A stretch of DNA of 64,000 bases, from NCBI GenBank assembly GCA_938005745.1, contig CALLMM010000011.1:1-64000 (forward strand), given 5' to 3'. The stretch's first letter is position 1. Each line of letters opens with the position of its first letter. This document shows positions 1 through 8,679 of this stretch, piece after piece. A model generated the notes under the pieces. It was not told where the DNA came from. It searched no databases and worked only from the letters and a program-made list of their open reading frames with translations. Origin of the DNA: an uncultured Chthonomonadales bacterium. GTDB lineage: Bacteria; Armatimonadota; Chthonomonadetes; Chthonomonadales; CAJBBX01. The position numbers were made by a program, and so were the translations under genes.

Positions 1-233
1 TCAATCGTATCCCAGCGATACTGGTAGGGCGGTTCTGTTACGGTCGCGCGAATCTGATCGTTCACGCTGAACTCGACTCGCGCGATGCCGGCGTCGCTGC
101 TCGCCTCCGCCTTCACCTCCACGATGTCGCTCAACACAGCCTCCGCCGCGATATTCACCGTGATCTTCGGGTTTGCGAAGGAGGATCGGGAGAAACACAG
201 GAGTAGAAGGAGTATCGTTGTCATTCTGCCCAT
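1..233 (-). CDS. Secreted Ig-like domain protein, N-terminal part (runs off left edge)
   Basis: The reverse strand reads from an ATG at 233 and stays open to the window edge, so only the first 77 codons are visible. The first 20 or so residues (MGRMTTILLLLLCF...) form a signal peptide with a hydrophobic core and a likely cleavage after SFA. The segment ending VEFSVNDQIRATVTEPP followed by a YRWDT motif is typical of bacterial Ig-like (Big) domains found in secreted adhesins and polysaccharide-binding enzymes. An internal ATG at 224 is an alternative start. Overall function is unknown because the rest of the gene is outside the window. Confidence 0.65.
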   Translation of the reverse strand, partial: MGRMTTILLLLLCFSRSSFANPKITVNIAAEAVLSDIVEVKAEASSDAGIARVEFSVNDQIRATVTEPPYQYRWDTI

Positions 234-300
234 ATCTGTACCCTGTTACGGAAGCCCTGACGTATCGGTATCACCCTGAATGAAGGGATGACCGTTCAGG

Positions 301-1089
301 TTACTCGGATCTGATCAGCGAGACGATAAACAGCATGATACAGACCAGAACGATGGTCGGTCCGGAGGCGGTGTTCAGCGCATACGAGCCGAAAAGCCCC
401 GTCACGCAGGCGAACACGCCCGCGGCAAGCGCGAACAGAAACATCTGACGGATGCTGCGGGAGACGTTGCGCGCCGCCGCGGCGGGAACGATCAACAGGG
501 CGGTTACCAGAATAATACCTACCAGCTTGATGCTCACCGCAACCGTCACTGCCAGCAGCACCATCAGAACGCACTCCAGCACATGCACGCGTACCCCCTG
601 CACCATCGCCATATCGCGATTCAGGGCGATCTGCAGCATCGGCTTGCGCAGCGCCAGCATCACCGCCCCGGCTCCGGCAAGCGTCAGCGCGACTCCTGCC
701 AGATTGCTCCAGGCGATCGTGAGAATATCGCCGAACAGATACCCGAAGAGATTGGAGCGGTATCCCTCCATCAGTCCGATCAACAGAATGCCCAGTGCGG
801 CGACGCCGGAGAAAAAGACGCCGATGATGGTATCGGAAGGCAGCCGTGAGCGCGCCTGCAGCAGTCCCATGCCCAGCGCGACCAGCGCCGCGAATCCAAT
901 GGCTCCCAGAATGGGATCCACGCCGAGCAGAATGCCCAGTGCGATCCCGGTGAAGGCGGAGTGCGCGATGGCGTCCCCGAAAAACGCCATGCGCCGGATG
1001 ACGACAAACACCCCCAGAAGCGGACACAACGCCCCGATCACGATCCCCGCCATCAACGCACGCTGCATGAACGGGTACTCCAGTCCCAT
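301..1089 (-). CDS. Zinc/manganese ABC transporter permease (ZnuB/MntB family)
   Basis: This 262-residue integral membrane protein has about eight hydrophobic segments and matches the ABC-3 permease family, which forms the membrane channel of Zn/Mn/Fe importers. The family block around residues 30-50 (RRMAFFGDAIAHSAFTGIAL) is well conserved. The start is an ATG preceded by GGGAGAG. Neither the ATPase nor the solute-binding protein lies next to it: the upstream neighbour is divergent and the downstream gene encodes an Ig-like protein. It must therefore work with components encoded elsewhere. Substrate choice between Zn and Mn cannot be made from sequence alone. Confidence 0.88.
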   Translation of the reverse strand: MGLEYPFMQRALMAGIVIGALCPLLGVFVVIRRMAFFGDAIAHSAFTGIALGILLGVDPILGAIGFAALVALGMGLLQARSRLPSDTIIGVFFSGVAALGILLIGLMEGYRSNLFGYLFGDILTIAWSNLAGVALTLAGAGAVMLALRKPMLQIALNRDMAMVQGVRVHVLECVLMVLLAVTVAVSIKLVGIILVTALLIVPAAAARNVSRSIRQMFLFALAAGVFACVTGLFGSYALNTASGPTIVLVCIMLFIVSLIRSE

Positions 1090-1252
1090 TTCGCTCTCCC
1101 GCTATGAAGGATACTCTCTTCTCTGAAGGCATCGCTGCACGATTACGCCTTTTAGGGATTCAACCGGAAAACTCCTCCTGAACGAGATGCGGCAGGAGAT
1201 AAGACGGACACAGCCGAACCAGAACACACTCAAAACTGCGAGGAGCGAGAAG

Positions 1253-2305
1253 GTGAACGGAGTAGGCTTCGGGGTCATTGGAGCGGGAACCTGGGGAGAG
1301 CTGCATGCGCGGGTCTATGCGGACACGCCCGGTGTCTGCCTGGCGGGCGTCTGCGACCTCAACCGGGAGCGGGCGCAACAGGTCAGCCGGTCGCTCCGAG
1401 ATGCGCCCGTCTACACCGACTATCGCGATCTGCTGGCGGATGAGCGCATACAGGCGGTCTCGATTGTGCTGCCCGACTTTCTGCACCGCGAGGCGGCTGT
1501 TGAAGCCGCCCGTCAGGGCAAGCATATCCTGATTGAAAAGCCTCTGGCGACGACGGAAGAGGATGCCCGGGCGATCCTCGCCGCCGCCGCCGAGGCGAAT
1601 GTAACGCTGATGGTGGACTTTCATAATCGGTGGAGCCCGCTCTTCCAGTCGCTTCGACAGGCGATCGAGATCGGCGAACTGGGTGAGGCGCAGATGATCA
1701 CCTATCGGCTCAACGATACCCTCTACGTGCCGACGAAGATGCTCTCCTGGTCTGCGCGTTCCAGCGTCGCCTGGTTTCTGGCAAGCCACTGTCTGGATAC
1801 ACTGCTCTGGCTGCAGGGAGCGCGGGAGGGCGCGGACGCCATCGAGCGGCTCTACTGCGTCGCCAAAAAGGGTCTGCTGGCACGGCAGTACGGCGTGGAT
1901 ACCCCCGACTACTACCTGACGACGCTAGAGTGGCGATCCGGTCTGACCATCTTTCTGGAGAACGCCTGGATCCTTCCGGACAGCTCTCCTTCGATCTTCG
2001 ACCTCAAATGCCAGTATATCGGCACAAAGGGAGCGTTTCTGATAGACGGGTCGCACCACGGCGCCGCACAGCGTCTCACGCAGACGCTCTCCTATCCCGA
2101 CGCTCTTGTCGCGCCGACGATTCACGGAAGACCCTCCGGCTTCGCGGCGGAGAGCATCCGCCACTTCGCGCGCTGTGTGATCGAGGGGCGGAAGCCGATC
2201 GTAGACGGGCTGGACGGGCTGGCGGTAACGCGCCTGATCCTGAAGATGGAGGAGTCGGCGCGGACGAAAATGCCCGTTGCGGTGGGTTCACTCTATCACG
2301 ATTGA
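1253..2305 (+). CDS. Gfo/Idh/MocA family oxidoreductase
   Basis: NAD(P)-dependent sugar or inositol dehydrogenase of the Gfo/Idh/MocA family. The N-terminus carries a Rossmann GAGTWG loop, and the EKPLATT block near residue 95 contains the EKP signature whose lysine is catalytic in the family. I chose the GTG at 1253 because AGGAG lies 7 bases upstream and it starts right before the Rossmann strand. The reading frame is open from an ATG at 1187, but those extra residues look like leader. It is followed about 110 bases later by a second family member, so the two probably act on related substrates. The exact sugar is not deducible. Confidence 0.85.
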   Translation: MNGVGFGVIGAGTWGELHARVYADTPGVCLAGVCDLNRERAQQVSRSLRDAPVYTDYRDLLADERIQAVSIVLPDFLHREAAVEAARQGKHILIEKPLATTEEDARAILAAAAEANVTLMVDFHNRWSPLFQSLRQAIEIGELGEAQMITYRLNDTLYVPTKMLSWSARSSVAWFLASHCLDTLLWLQGAREGADAIERLYCVAKKGLLARQYGVDTPDYYLTTLEWRSGLTIFLENAWILPDSSPSIFDLKCQYIGTKGAFLIDGSHHGAAQRLTQTLSYPDALVAPTIHGRPSGFAAESIRHFARCVIEGRKPIVDGLDGLAVTRLILKMEESARTKMPVAVGSLYHD

Positions 2306-2412
2306 GAAAATAGAGGCAGGGAGATGCGGGATCGCGAGCGAACCGATTCATGGCACCCATGCGCGAACGTACTGCGCGTTTACCATCAACACGAAATACG
2401 GGAGGTTTCAAC

Positions 2413-3435
2413 ATGGCGAAAAAATACAGGGTTGGCGTCGCTGCTATGGTTCACGACCATGTCTGGGGCGAACTGAGGCACTGGAGCGCGCTGGAGAATG
2501 TCGAACTGGTGGCGGCGGGCGATGTGAATGAAGATCTGCGCGAGAAGATCAGGGCGCAGTATAACATCCCCCATGTCTACAACTCCTGGCAGGAGATGGT
2601 CGAGAAGGAATCGCTGGACATCGTGCAGGCGGCTTCCGAAAACAGCGTCGCCGCCGACATCGTGGAGGCGTGCGCAGCGAAGGGGGTCCACGTCGTCAGC
2701 GAGAAGCCGATGAGCGCGACCCTGGCGCAGGCGAACCGCATGGTCGCCGCGGCGAAAAAAGCCGGTACGAAGCTGATGATCAACTGGCCCACCGCCTGGT
2801 CGCCCGCCGTACAGGAGATGGAGCGGCGAATCCTCAACGGCGACATCGGGAAGCTCTTCTACTTCAAACAGCGCAGCGCGCACAACGGTCCGAAAGAGAT
2901 CGGCTGCGATCCCCACTTCTGGCAGTGGCTCTACGACGAGGAGAAGAACGGCGCGGGAGCCTTGATGGACTACTGCTGCTACAGCGCGGATATGTGCGCG
3001 CGGTTTCTAGGACTGCCGCAGCAGGTTACCGGTTTCCGCGGCATCTTCGTCAAGGACTATCCGGTGCCCGACGACAACGCGATCATCCTGATGAAGTACC
3101 CGCATGCGTTTGGGGTAGCGGAGGCGTGCTGGACACAGACCGTTCACTACGCAACCCATAACCCCGTCGCCTACGGAACCGAAGGAAGCCTGGCAATCTC
3201 CGGCAATACGGTCATTCTCCAGAAGCCGGGCAGAGAGCCGGAGACGATCGAGGCGCCGGCGACCGTCTATCCGTATCGCAGCGGTCCGGAGTATCTGCTC
3301 TACTGCCTGGAGAACGACAAGCCCATCGAGGGCTTCTGCTCGATGGAGGTGAGCCGGGACGCGCAGGAGATTCTGGAAGCAGGTAAACGCGCGGCGGATA
3401 CGGGTCAGACGCAGAGCCTGCCCCTGACCGTCTGA
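2413..3435 (+). CDS. Gfo/Idh/MocA family oxidoreductase with atypical nucleotide loop
   Basis: A 340-residue Gfo/Idh/MocA protein starting at an ATG with GGGAGG upstream. It keeps the SEKPMSAT block near residue 100 (EKP signature) and the C-terminal beta-sheet domain. The usual N-terminal GxGxxG loop is replaced by VAAMVHDHVWGEL, so cofactor binding must differ in detail. This is known in some subfamilies that oxidise or isomerise modified sugars. It sits directly downstream of another family member and is followed by a strong terminator, which suggests a two-gene transcript. Substrate unknown. Confidence 0.82.
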   Translation: MAKKYRVGVAAMVHDHVWGELRHWSALENVELVAAGDVNEDLREKIRAQYNIPHVYNSWQEMVEKESLDIVQAASENSVAADIVEACAAKGVHVVSEKPMSATLAQANRMVAAAKKAGTKLMINWPTAWSPAVQEMERRILNGDIGKLFYFKQRSAHNGPKEIGCDPHFWQWLYDEEKNGAGALMDYCCYSADMCARFLGLPQQVTGFRGIFVKDYPVPDDNAIILMKYPHAFGVAEACWTQTVHYATHNPVAYGTEGSLAISGNTVILQKPGREPETIEAPATVYPYRSGPEYLLYCLENDKPIEGFCSMEVSRDAQEILEAGKRAADTGQTQSLPLTV

Positions 3436-3459
3436 GACGAACGCCTTTTGTAGCAGAGC

Positions 3460-3490
3460 GGGAGCGCATTCTGCGCTCCCAACTCTTTTT
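3460..3490 (+). terminator. Rho-independent terminator after the Gfo/Idh/MocA pair
   Basis: A perfect 9-bp stem (GGGAGCGCA paired with TGCGCTCCC, 3-base loop) is followed by AACTCTTTTT. It lies 25 bases after the stop of the preceding gene and faces the convergent universal stress gene. Confidence 0.88.
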
Positions 3491-3519
3491 CGTCCTCGCC
3501 TGACCGGGTTCCGGAGCCG

Positions 3520-3960
3520 CTACTTCACAATCAACACCGGGCAGTGCGCGTGATGGCAGACCCGATCCGAAACGCTGCCCATGAAAAAGGACTTGATCTC
3601 GCTCAGTCCCCGGCTGCCGATCACAATCAGGTCGTAACCATCCTCCTCCGCCACCCGGACGATCACCTCGGCGGGATGCCCCACCTCATGACGGATCGTG
3701 TACTCGACGCCTGCCTCCTCCAGCACGCGCCCGGTGCGCCGCGCCACGGCGTTCTGCACCTCGTCGGCGTATCGGCTGAAAGCGGTGCTGTCAATGCCGC
3801 CCCCGGGCATTCCGATCACCGGCGACGGCATCACCGGGATCGTGTAGACGTAGATCACGGTCAGCGACGCCTGAAACCGCTTCGCCATCTCCGCCGCCGC
3901 CTGCGCCGCCTTCATCGCGCAGTCCGATCCGTCGGAAGCCAGCAGTATCTTGGAGAACAT
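3520..3960 (-). CDS. Universal stress protein (UspA family)
   Basis: A 146-residue single-domain Usp protein of normal family length, cytoplasmic. The N-terminal strand (MFSKILLASDGSDCA) contains the conserved Asp, and the C-terminal GSRGLSEIKSFFMGSVSDRV block fits the ATP-binding G-x2-G-x9-G-S signature. It is therefore likely an ATP-binding Usp. These proteins are generally induced under starvation or stress, but the target is unknown. A good AAAGGAGAG ribosome-binding site precedes the ATG. It may be co-transcribed with the upstream cation transporter, which ends 64 bases away on the same strand. Confidence 0.93.
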   Translation of the reverse strand: MFSKILLASDGSDCAMKAAQAAAEMAKRFQASLTVIYVYTIPVMPSPVIGMPGGGIDSTAFSRYADEVQNAVARRTGRVLEEAGVEYTIRHEVGHPAEVIVRVAEEDGYDLIVIGSRGLSEIKSFFMGSVSDRVCHHAHCPVLIVK

Positions 3961-4024
3961 CGTTGTTCTCTCCTTTCTCGTAAACTCTTCCCTTATATTC
4001 TACCTGAACCGGGCGGAAACCGTT

Positions 4025-5035
4025 TCACACCGAGCCGGCAGGCTGGACGTGAGCCGGCGATTCACGCGGCTCCTCTGCGCGGGCATGGTGATGGCTCTCT
4101 CCGGACACCCCGACCGGGTCCACATGAATGATGACGCTGGAGAGAAACGCCAGGTGCTGCGTCAGCTCTCTCTGCACCTGAACGGCGATCTCATGCCCCT
4201 CCGCCACCGTGATATGCGGGTCTACCGCAATATTGATCTCCGCATGCAGACGATGACCGATCCAGCGCGCCCGAATATCCGAAACCTCATGCACGCCCTC
4301 TACATGCATCGCCGCATGTTGCATCTCATCCAGGTAGTGCGGCTCGATCCCATCCAGAACGCGGTGAAAGACCGCTCTCGCCGAATCCCAGACGATCCGG
4401 AAGATCGCCAGACTGATGAGCAGACCGATGATCGGATCCGCCATCGGATAGCCCGCCCATACTCCGATCGCTCCCGCCAGTACCGCCAGGCTGGTCAATC
4501 CATCCACGCGGGCATGGTAGCCGTCCGCCACCAGCGCCGCGCTTCCAATGCTCTTGCCGACGCGAATGCGAAACATCGCCACCGCCTCATTTCCCAGAAA
4601 GCCGACCAGCGCGGCGAGGGCGACCCACCCGAGATAGGCGATCGGCTCCGGGTAGATCAGACGGTATATCGCCTGATAGGCGGCGACGACCGCACTGAAC
4701 AGAATGATAAACACAATCGCCATACCCGCCAGGTCTTCCAACCGCCCCAGACCGTAGGTGAACCGTCTGGAAGGCTTGCGCAGTCCCAGTGCAAACGCAA
4801 TCCAGAGAGGAATGGAGGTCGAAGCGTCGGCAAAGTTGTGGATGGTGTCTGCAAGCAGTGCGACACTGCCCGTAAACGCCACCACCGCCACCTGCAGCAG
4901 CGCGGTGATGATCAGCCCCACGAACGACCACTTTACCGCCCAGATGCCGCGATGCGTGGAGGCGATGGACGGATCTACCACCCCATGCGTATGGGAGTGT
5001 CCTGCTGACTCTTTCGAATGCGAATGCAAACCCAC
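4025..5035 (-). CDS. Cation diffusion facilitator (CDF) divalent metal exporter
   Basis: A 336-residue CDF transporter with a His-rich N-terminus (HSHSKESAGHSHTHG), six predicted membrane helices and a C-terminal cytoplasmic metal-sensing domain. The transport-site motif HNFAD in TM2 and HARVD in TM5 give the His/Asp ligands of Zn-selective CDFs (HxxxD in both helices). It probably exports Zn (also Cd/Co) in exchange for protons. A His-rich tail (SHHHARAEE) may buffer metal. The window also contains a zinc-family permease and a P1B ATPase, so metal homeostasis is well represented. Confidence 0.93.
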   Translation of the reverse strand: MGLHSHSKESAGHSHTHGVVDPSIASTHRGIWAVKWSFVGLIITALLQVAVVAFTGSVALLADTIHNFADASTSIPLWIAFALGLRKPSRRFTYGLGRLEDLAGMAIVFIILFSAVVAAYQAIYRLIYPEPIAYLGWVALAALVGFLGNEAVAMFRIRVGKSIGSAALVADGYHARVDGLTSLAVLAGAIGVWAGYPMADPIIGLLISLAIFRIVWDSARAVFHRVLDGIEPHYLDEMQHAAMHVEGVHEVSDIRARWIGHRLHAEINIAVDPHITVAEGHEIAVQVQRELTQHLAFLSSVIIHVDPVGVSGESHHHARAEEPRESPAHVQPAGSV

Positions 5036-5097
5036 AGTCTGTCTTCCTTTCTACCCTCTAACCGATGGAAATCGCGGACTGTCTGCCGAATATCGCC

Positions 5098-5103
5098 ATT
5101 ATA
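5098..5103 (-). promoter_or_regulatory. Extended -10 promoter for the CDF exporter
   Basis: On the reverse strand this region reads TATGGTATAAT, an extended -10 (TGn plus a perfect TATAAT) 63 bases before the CDF start codon. No good -35 is visible, which is usual for extended -10 promoters. Confidence 0.5.
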
Positions 5104-5206
5104 CCATACGCCCATCATCTCCCGCCAGAATGCTAACTTGACCGGGCAGGAGTTGATCGTTCCTTCGTGCAATCTGAACATGAAGATAGGGGAACGGGAG
5201 GCAAAC

Positions 5207-6097
5207 ATGCGGCTGATGGTAACGGGCAGCGCGGGTCGCATCGGCAGAACACTGGTCGGGATACTGCGCGAAGCGGGTTACGAGATTCGTACCTTCGACA
5301 GGACGGCGCAGCACAAAAACAACGACTGGGAGCATATTCCGGGAGACCTGCGCGATATTCAGGCGGTGCGTCGGGCGGCACAGGGAATGGATGCCGTCGT
5401 CCACCTGGGCGCGATCCCCAGCGACCACTATGGAACGGGAGATGAGGTGCTGACCGTGAACGTGCAGGGGACCTGGAACGTGCTCTTCGCGGCGGCGGAA
5501 GCGGGCGTGGAGCGCGTCGTCTACTTCTCCAGCGTCAATGCGTTGGGAGTCGTCGGCGGGCACCGTGTCACCTCCCGCTTCCCCATAAACGACAGCTATC
5601 CCAACCTGCCGCTCTCCTCCTACCAGCTCTCCAAGCATCTGGCGGAAGAGGCGTGCCGCTCCTTCTCAGAAAAGCACGGGTTTGCGACGCTCTGTCTGCG
5701 TCCGGTCGGCGTGATCTTCCCGGACAACTACGCCTACTATCGGCGCTTTCGAATAGAGGATCTGGCGGAGCGGGGAAAGCGGGAGTACTGGGCGTATGTG
5801 GATGTGCGGGATGTCTGTTCCGCGACGCTCTGCGCGCTGAAGGCGCAGGGCGTGCTGCACGATGTCTTTCTCCTAAGCGCAGCGGACACCTCGCTCCCGA
5901 TCCCGACCGAAGAGCTGGTTGACCGCTACTATCCGGAGGTTCCCTGGGAAGGCGTCTCCCGGCAGGAGTACCTTGCCGACAACCCGTATCGCTCCCTTAT
6001 GGACTTCTCGCGGGCGCATCAACGACTGGGCTGGAAGCCGGAGCGTCACTGGCGCGGGGAGTTGGCGATCCTGGATGCCGGGAAGGAGTCGCGCTGA
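5207..6097 (+). CDS. NAD(P)-dependent epimerase/dehydratase (extended SDR)
   Basis: An extended short-chain dehydrogenase of 296 residues. The N-terminus MRLMVTGSAGRIGR holds the GxxGxxG nucleotide loop, and the catalytic YxxxK is in SSYQLSKHL near residue 145. It resembles nucleotide-sugar epimerases and uronate dehydrogenases, which use the same fold. The ATG at 5207 is chosen because GGGAGG lies 6 bases upstream, whereas the frame is open from 5018 through a divergent promoter region. The neighbouring Gfo/Idh/MocA enzymes suggest a sugar substrate, but which one is unknown. Confidence 0.85.
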   Translation: MRLMVTGSAGRIGRTLVGILREAGYEIRTFDRTAQHKNNDWEHIPGDLRDIQAVRRAAQGMDAVVHLGAIPSDHYGTGDEVLTVNVQGTWNVLFAAAEAGVERVVYFSSVNALGVVGGHRVTSRFPINDSYPNLPLSSYQLSKHLAEEACRSFSEKHGFATLCLRPVGVIFPDNYAYYRRFRIEDLAERGKREYWAYVDVRDVCSATLCALKAQGVLHDVFLLSAADTSLPIPTEELVDRYYPEVPWEGVSRQEYLADNPYRSLMDFSRAHQRLGWKPERHWRGELAILDAGKESR

Positions 6098-6107
6098 CCG
6101 GAGCCGG

Positions 6108-7382
6108 TCAGCGTTTTGCGCGCTCCTCGATCATCGCCGCGATCTCAGTTCTGCCGAAGTGCTCCGCCCATCCGAGCGGCGTTGAGCCGTAGACGGCGTC
6201 GGTCGCGGTCAGGTTGGGACTGCCCGCCAGCAGCGCCCGCGCCAGCTCCGGGTCGTTGCGTTCCACCGCGATGTGAAGGGGGGTTATCTGCAGTTCCCCA
6301 TAGCGTCGGTTGAGTTGTTCAGGATCGGCGACCAGCGCGGGGATCCGCTCCCTCCAGCCCAGATCCCAGGCGGAGAGGATATCGAGCGTCGCTCCCTGCG
6401 CCAGCAGCCACTTCGCCGATTCCGGGGCGCGACAGTGAACCGCAATCTGCAGGAGGGTCATGCCGTTTGGCAGCGGCGTGTCCGGTTCCGTGAGAGTCAT
6501 GGATCGCAGCGCGGAGAGGTCTGCGCGTCCGACCGCCTCCGCCAGCGCGATTCGCTCAGATGTCAGCGGCTGTGATATGAGCGCGAAGACGTTCAGCCAC
6601 CAGGTCTTTCCGTACCCGATCCGCTCAAACCCCAGTTGACGATACATCCGCTCTCCGGTGGCGTTCAGCAGCGCATAGCGGCAGCCCATCTCCCGTCCCT
6701 GCTGACAGGCGGCGCGGGTAACTGCTTTGCCGACCCCCCGATGGCGCGCCTCCGGCAGCACTCCCACACTGTAGATTCCCGCCACGCCCAGCGTGCCGCG
6801 ACTGAGAAAAAGAACGCTGTGCCCGATCAGCCGCCCCTCCTCAAACGCTCCCCAGCGCCAGACGCTGCGGGGAGATCGGCGCGCCGCCGCAGAGTGCAGG
6901 ATCGCCGCCTCCCGGCTGTAGTAGGGCAGATCCTGCGCTTCCGGCGCTTCGTCCTCCTCAAACAGCCGCACCTCCACGCCCTCCGGTATCGGACAATCGG
7001 CGATCTCAGTCTCCATATCGAGCGCCATCCAGCACGGCTGCCATCCGCTTTGGAATCCCCGCGCCAGCAGGCGGAGATCCAGGTCGTCCGGCTCGGTTGG
7101 ATCGAGAGACCAGCAGCCGACCAACCGCGCAGGTCTTCTCTGTACATAGAACGCAGTGATGGCGTCGAGGGTTCTTCCCGCCTCCTCTTCAGACAGGCGC
7201 GGAAAGAGGATCATGCCTCCCTCCTCTGCCTCGCTCCACGTCCAGGTGACGCCGGGCAGCGCATGCGCCTCGCCCCCCGCTGCCTGCGCCATCAGCACAA
7301 ACCACTCCCGATGGTTCTGCGCCGCCGCCTGCTCCAGCGCCGCATGGTCGCCTTCCCGCATGAAATCGGATCTGTTACCCAT
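6108..7382 (-). CDS. GNAT acetyltransferase fused to ankyrin repeats
   Basis: A 424-residue protein with two parts. Residues 1-265 contain a GNAT fold with the acetyl-CoA loop EARHRGVGKAVTRAA near residue 220, followed by the LNATGERMYRQLGFE beta-bulge typical of GNAT C-termini. Residues 265-424 carry ankyrin-like repeats (NGMTLLQIAVHCRAPESAKW, then ITPLHIAVERNDPELARALL and STPLGWAEHFGRTEIAAM). Ankyrin repeats usually bind proteins, so they may select the substrate. The ATG at 7382 is chosen because GGGAGGGAG precedes it; the frame is open further upstream, through the divergent moaA promoter. A TATAAT at 7405-7410 on this strand may be its -10. Acceptor unknown. Confidence 0.8.
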   Translation of the reverse strand: MGNRSDFMREGDHAALEQAAAQNHREWFVLMAQAAGGEAHALPGVTWTWSEAEEGGMILFPRLSEEEAGRTLDAITAFYVQRRPARLVGCWSLDPTEPDDLDLRLLARGFQSGWQPCWMALDMETEIADCPIPEGVEVRLFEEDEAPEAQDLPYYSREAAILHSAAARRSPRSVWRWGAFEEGRLIGHSVLFLSRGTLGVAGIYSVGVLPEARHRGVGKAVTRAACQQGREMGCRYALLNATGERMYRQLGFERIGYGKTWWLNVFALISQPLTSERIALAEAVGRADLSALRSMTLTEPDTPLPNGMTLLQIAVHCRAPESAKWLLAQGATLDILSAWDLGWRERIPALVADPEQLNRRYGELQITPLHIAVERNDPELARALLAGSPNLTATDAVYGSTPLGWAEHFGRTEIAAMIEERAKR

Positions 7383-7420
7383 CTGCTTTCGCTCCCTCCC
7401 GGAAATTATACGCGCCGTTG

Positions 7421-7450
7421 TTGACACATACTCTCCTCCGGAACTATAAT
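7421..7450 (+). promoter_or_regulatory. Sigma-70 promoter for moaA
   Basis: TTGACA (7421-7426) and TATAAT (7445-7450) separated by 18 bases form a near-consensus promoter. Transcription would start near 7457, giving a leader of about 77 bases before moaA. Confidence 0.8.
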
Positions 7451-7533
7451 GGCGGAAAGTTTCGTCATAGAAAAAAAGACCCCTGTTAAACAAAACGCCG
7501 TGCGTCTGACGCGCACATTAAGAGCATATCTCC

Positions 7534-8673
7534 ATGCCGATGATCGATTCCTTTGGTCGCGTGATTGACTACCTGCGGGTCAGCGTAACGGATCGCTGCA
7601 ACTTCCGGTGCGTCTACTGCATGCCGGAAGAGGGCGCGCCGATCGCTCCTAAAGAAGAGATCCTCATCTATGAAGAGATCGTCCGGCTGCTGCGGATCGG
7701 GGCGGAGTTGGGCGTTCGCAAGGTGCGTCTGACCGGAGGCGAGCCGCTGGTGCGCCGCGACATCGTTACACTGGTGCAGCAGGTCGCCGCCATTCCCGGC
7801 ATCGAAGACCTCTCGCTGACCACCAACGGCTTTCTGCTTCCCCGCTACGCCCGCGAGCTGGCGGATGCCGGGCTTCATCGCGTGAATATCAGCCTCGACA
7901 CCCTCCGCCCGGAACGCTTTCGGGCGATTGCGCGGCGCGGAAACCTGGAGGATGTGCTGGCGGGCATAGATGCCGCGCGGGAAGCCGGACTGACCCCCCT
8001 CAAGATCAATATGGTGGTGATGCGGGGCGCCAATGACGATGAGGTCGTCTCTTTTGCCCGCCTCTCGCTGGAGAGCCCTCTGGACATCCGCTTTATCGAA
8101 CTGATGCCGATCAACTGGTCTGCCGGAGATGAGGGCATGCGCGACTTCTTCGCGCTCTCCGCCTCCAACGGCGCAAAACCTTCCGGAAATATTACACTCT
8201 ACGCCAACGACTCTCTCGCCTCCTTCAAACAGCTTTTCCGACAACCCGCGCCCGGCGAGCAGCGGGGCATGCTCAACGCCGCGCAGATGCGTTGTATGTT
8301 CATCTCCGCTGCAGAGATTCGCCATCGTATTGAGGAAGCCTGCGGAGCGATGGAGCCGGCGTCTGTGATCACCAACGGACCCGCCTCCAGCTTCCGCCTT
8401 CCCGGGGCTGTCGGCACGATCAGCTTTATCAGCCAGATCACCAACGATATCTGCGAGCGATGCAACCGGATGCGGATCACCGCCGACGGCTTCCTGCGCC
8501 CCTGCCTGATGGCGGACGGAGAGGTGGATATGCGGACGCCGCTGCGTTCCGGCGCGACGGACGAAGAGATCCGCCGTCTCTTCCTGTTGACCGTCCGTCA
8601 TAAACCCCGCGAACACCGACTGGAAGACGGTCTCGCCCCGACCGGCAGGAATATGAGCCAGATTGGCGGCTGA
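7534..8673 (+). CDS. moaA: GTP 3',8-cyclase MoaA (molybdenum cofactor biosynthesis)
   Basis: Radical SAM enzyme that converts GTP to 3',8-cyclo-H2GTP, the first step of molybdopterin synthesis. The N-terminal CNFRCVYC binds the SAM-type [4Fe-4S] cluster, LTGGEPL is the glycine-rich SAM motif, and CERCNRMRITADGFLRPC gives the three cysteines of the C-terminal substrate-binding cluster. The chain ends in the essential Gly-Gly (MSQIGG). At 379 residues it is some 50 longer than most MoaA. The surplus lies around residues 205-255, between FIELMPINW and FISAAEIRHRIEE. It is followed after 6 bases by a Rieske protein. A MocA-like protein is encoded 17 kb away, but no other Moco genes are nearby. 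Confidence 0.92.
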   Translation: MPMIDSFGRVIDYLRVSVTDRCNFRCVYCMPEEGAPIAPKEEILIYEEIVRLLRIGAELGVRKVRLTGGEPLVRRDIVTLVQQVAAIPGIEDLSLTTNGFLLPRYARELADAGLHRVNISLDTLRPERFRAIARRGNLEDVLAGIDAAREAGLTPLKINMVVMRGANDDEVVSFARLSLESPLDIRFIELMPINWSAGDEGMRDFFALSASNGAKPSGNITLYANDSLASFKQLFRQPAPGEQRGMLNAAQMRCMFISAAEIRHRIEEACGAMEPASVITNGPASSFRLPGAVGTISFISQITNDICERCNRMRITADGFLRPCLMADGEVDMRTPLRSGATDEEIRRLFLLTVRHKPREHRLEDGLAPTGRNMSQIGG

Positions 8674-8679
8674 GAGCAG

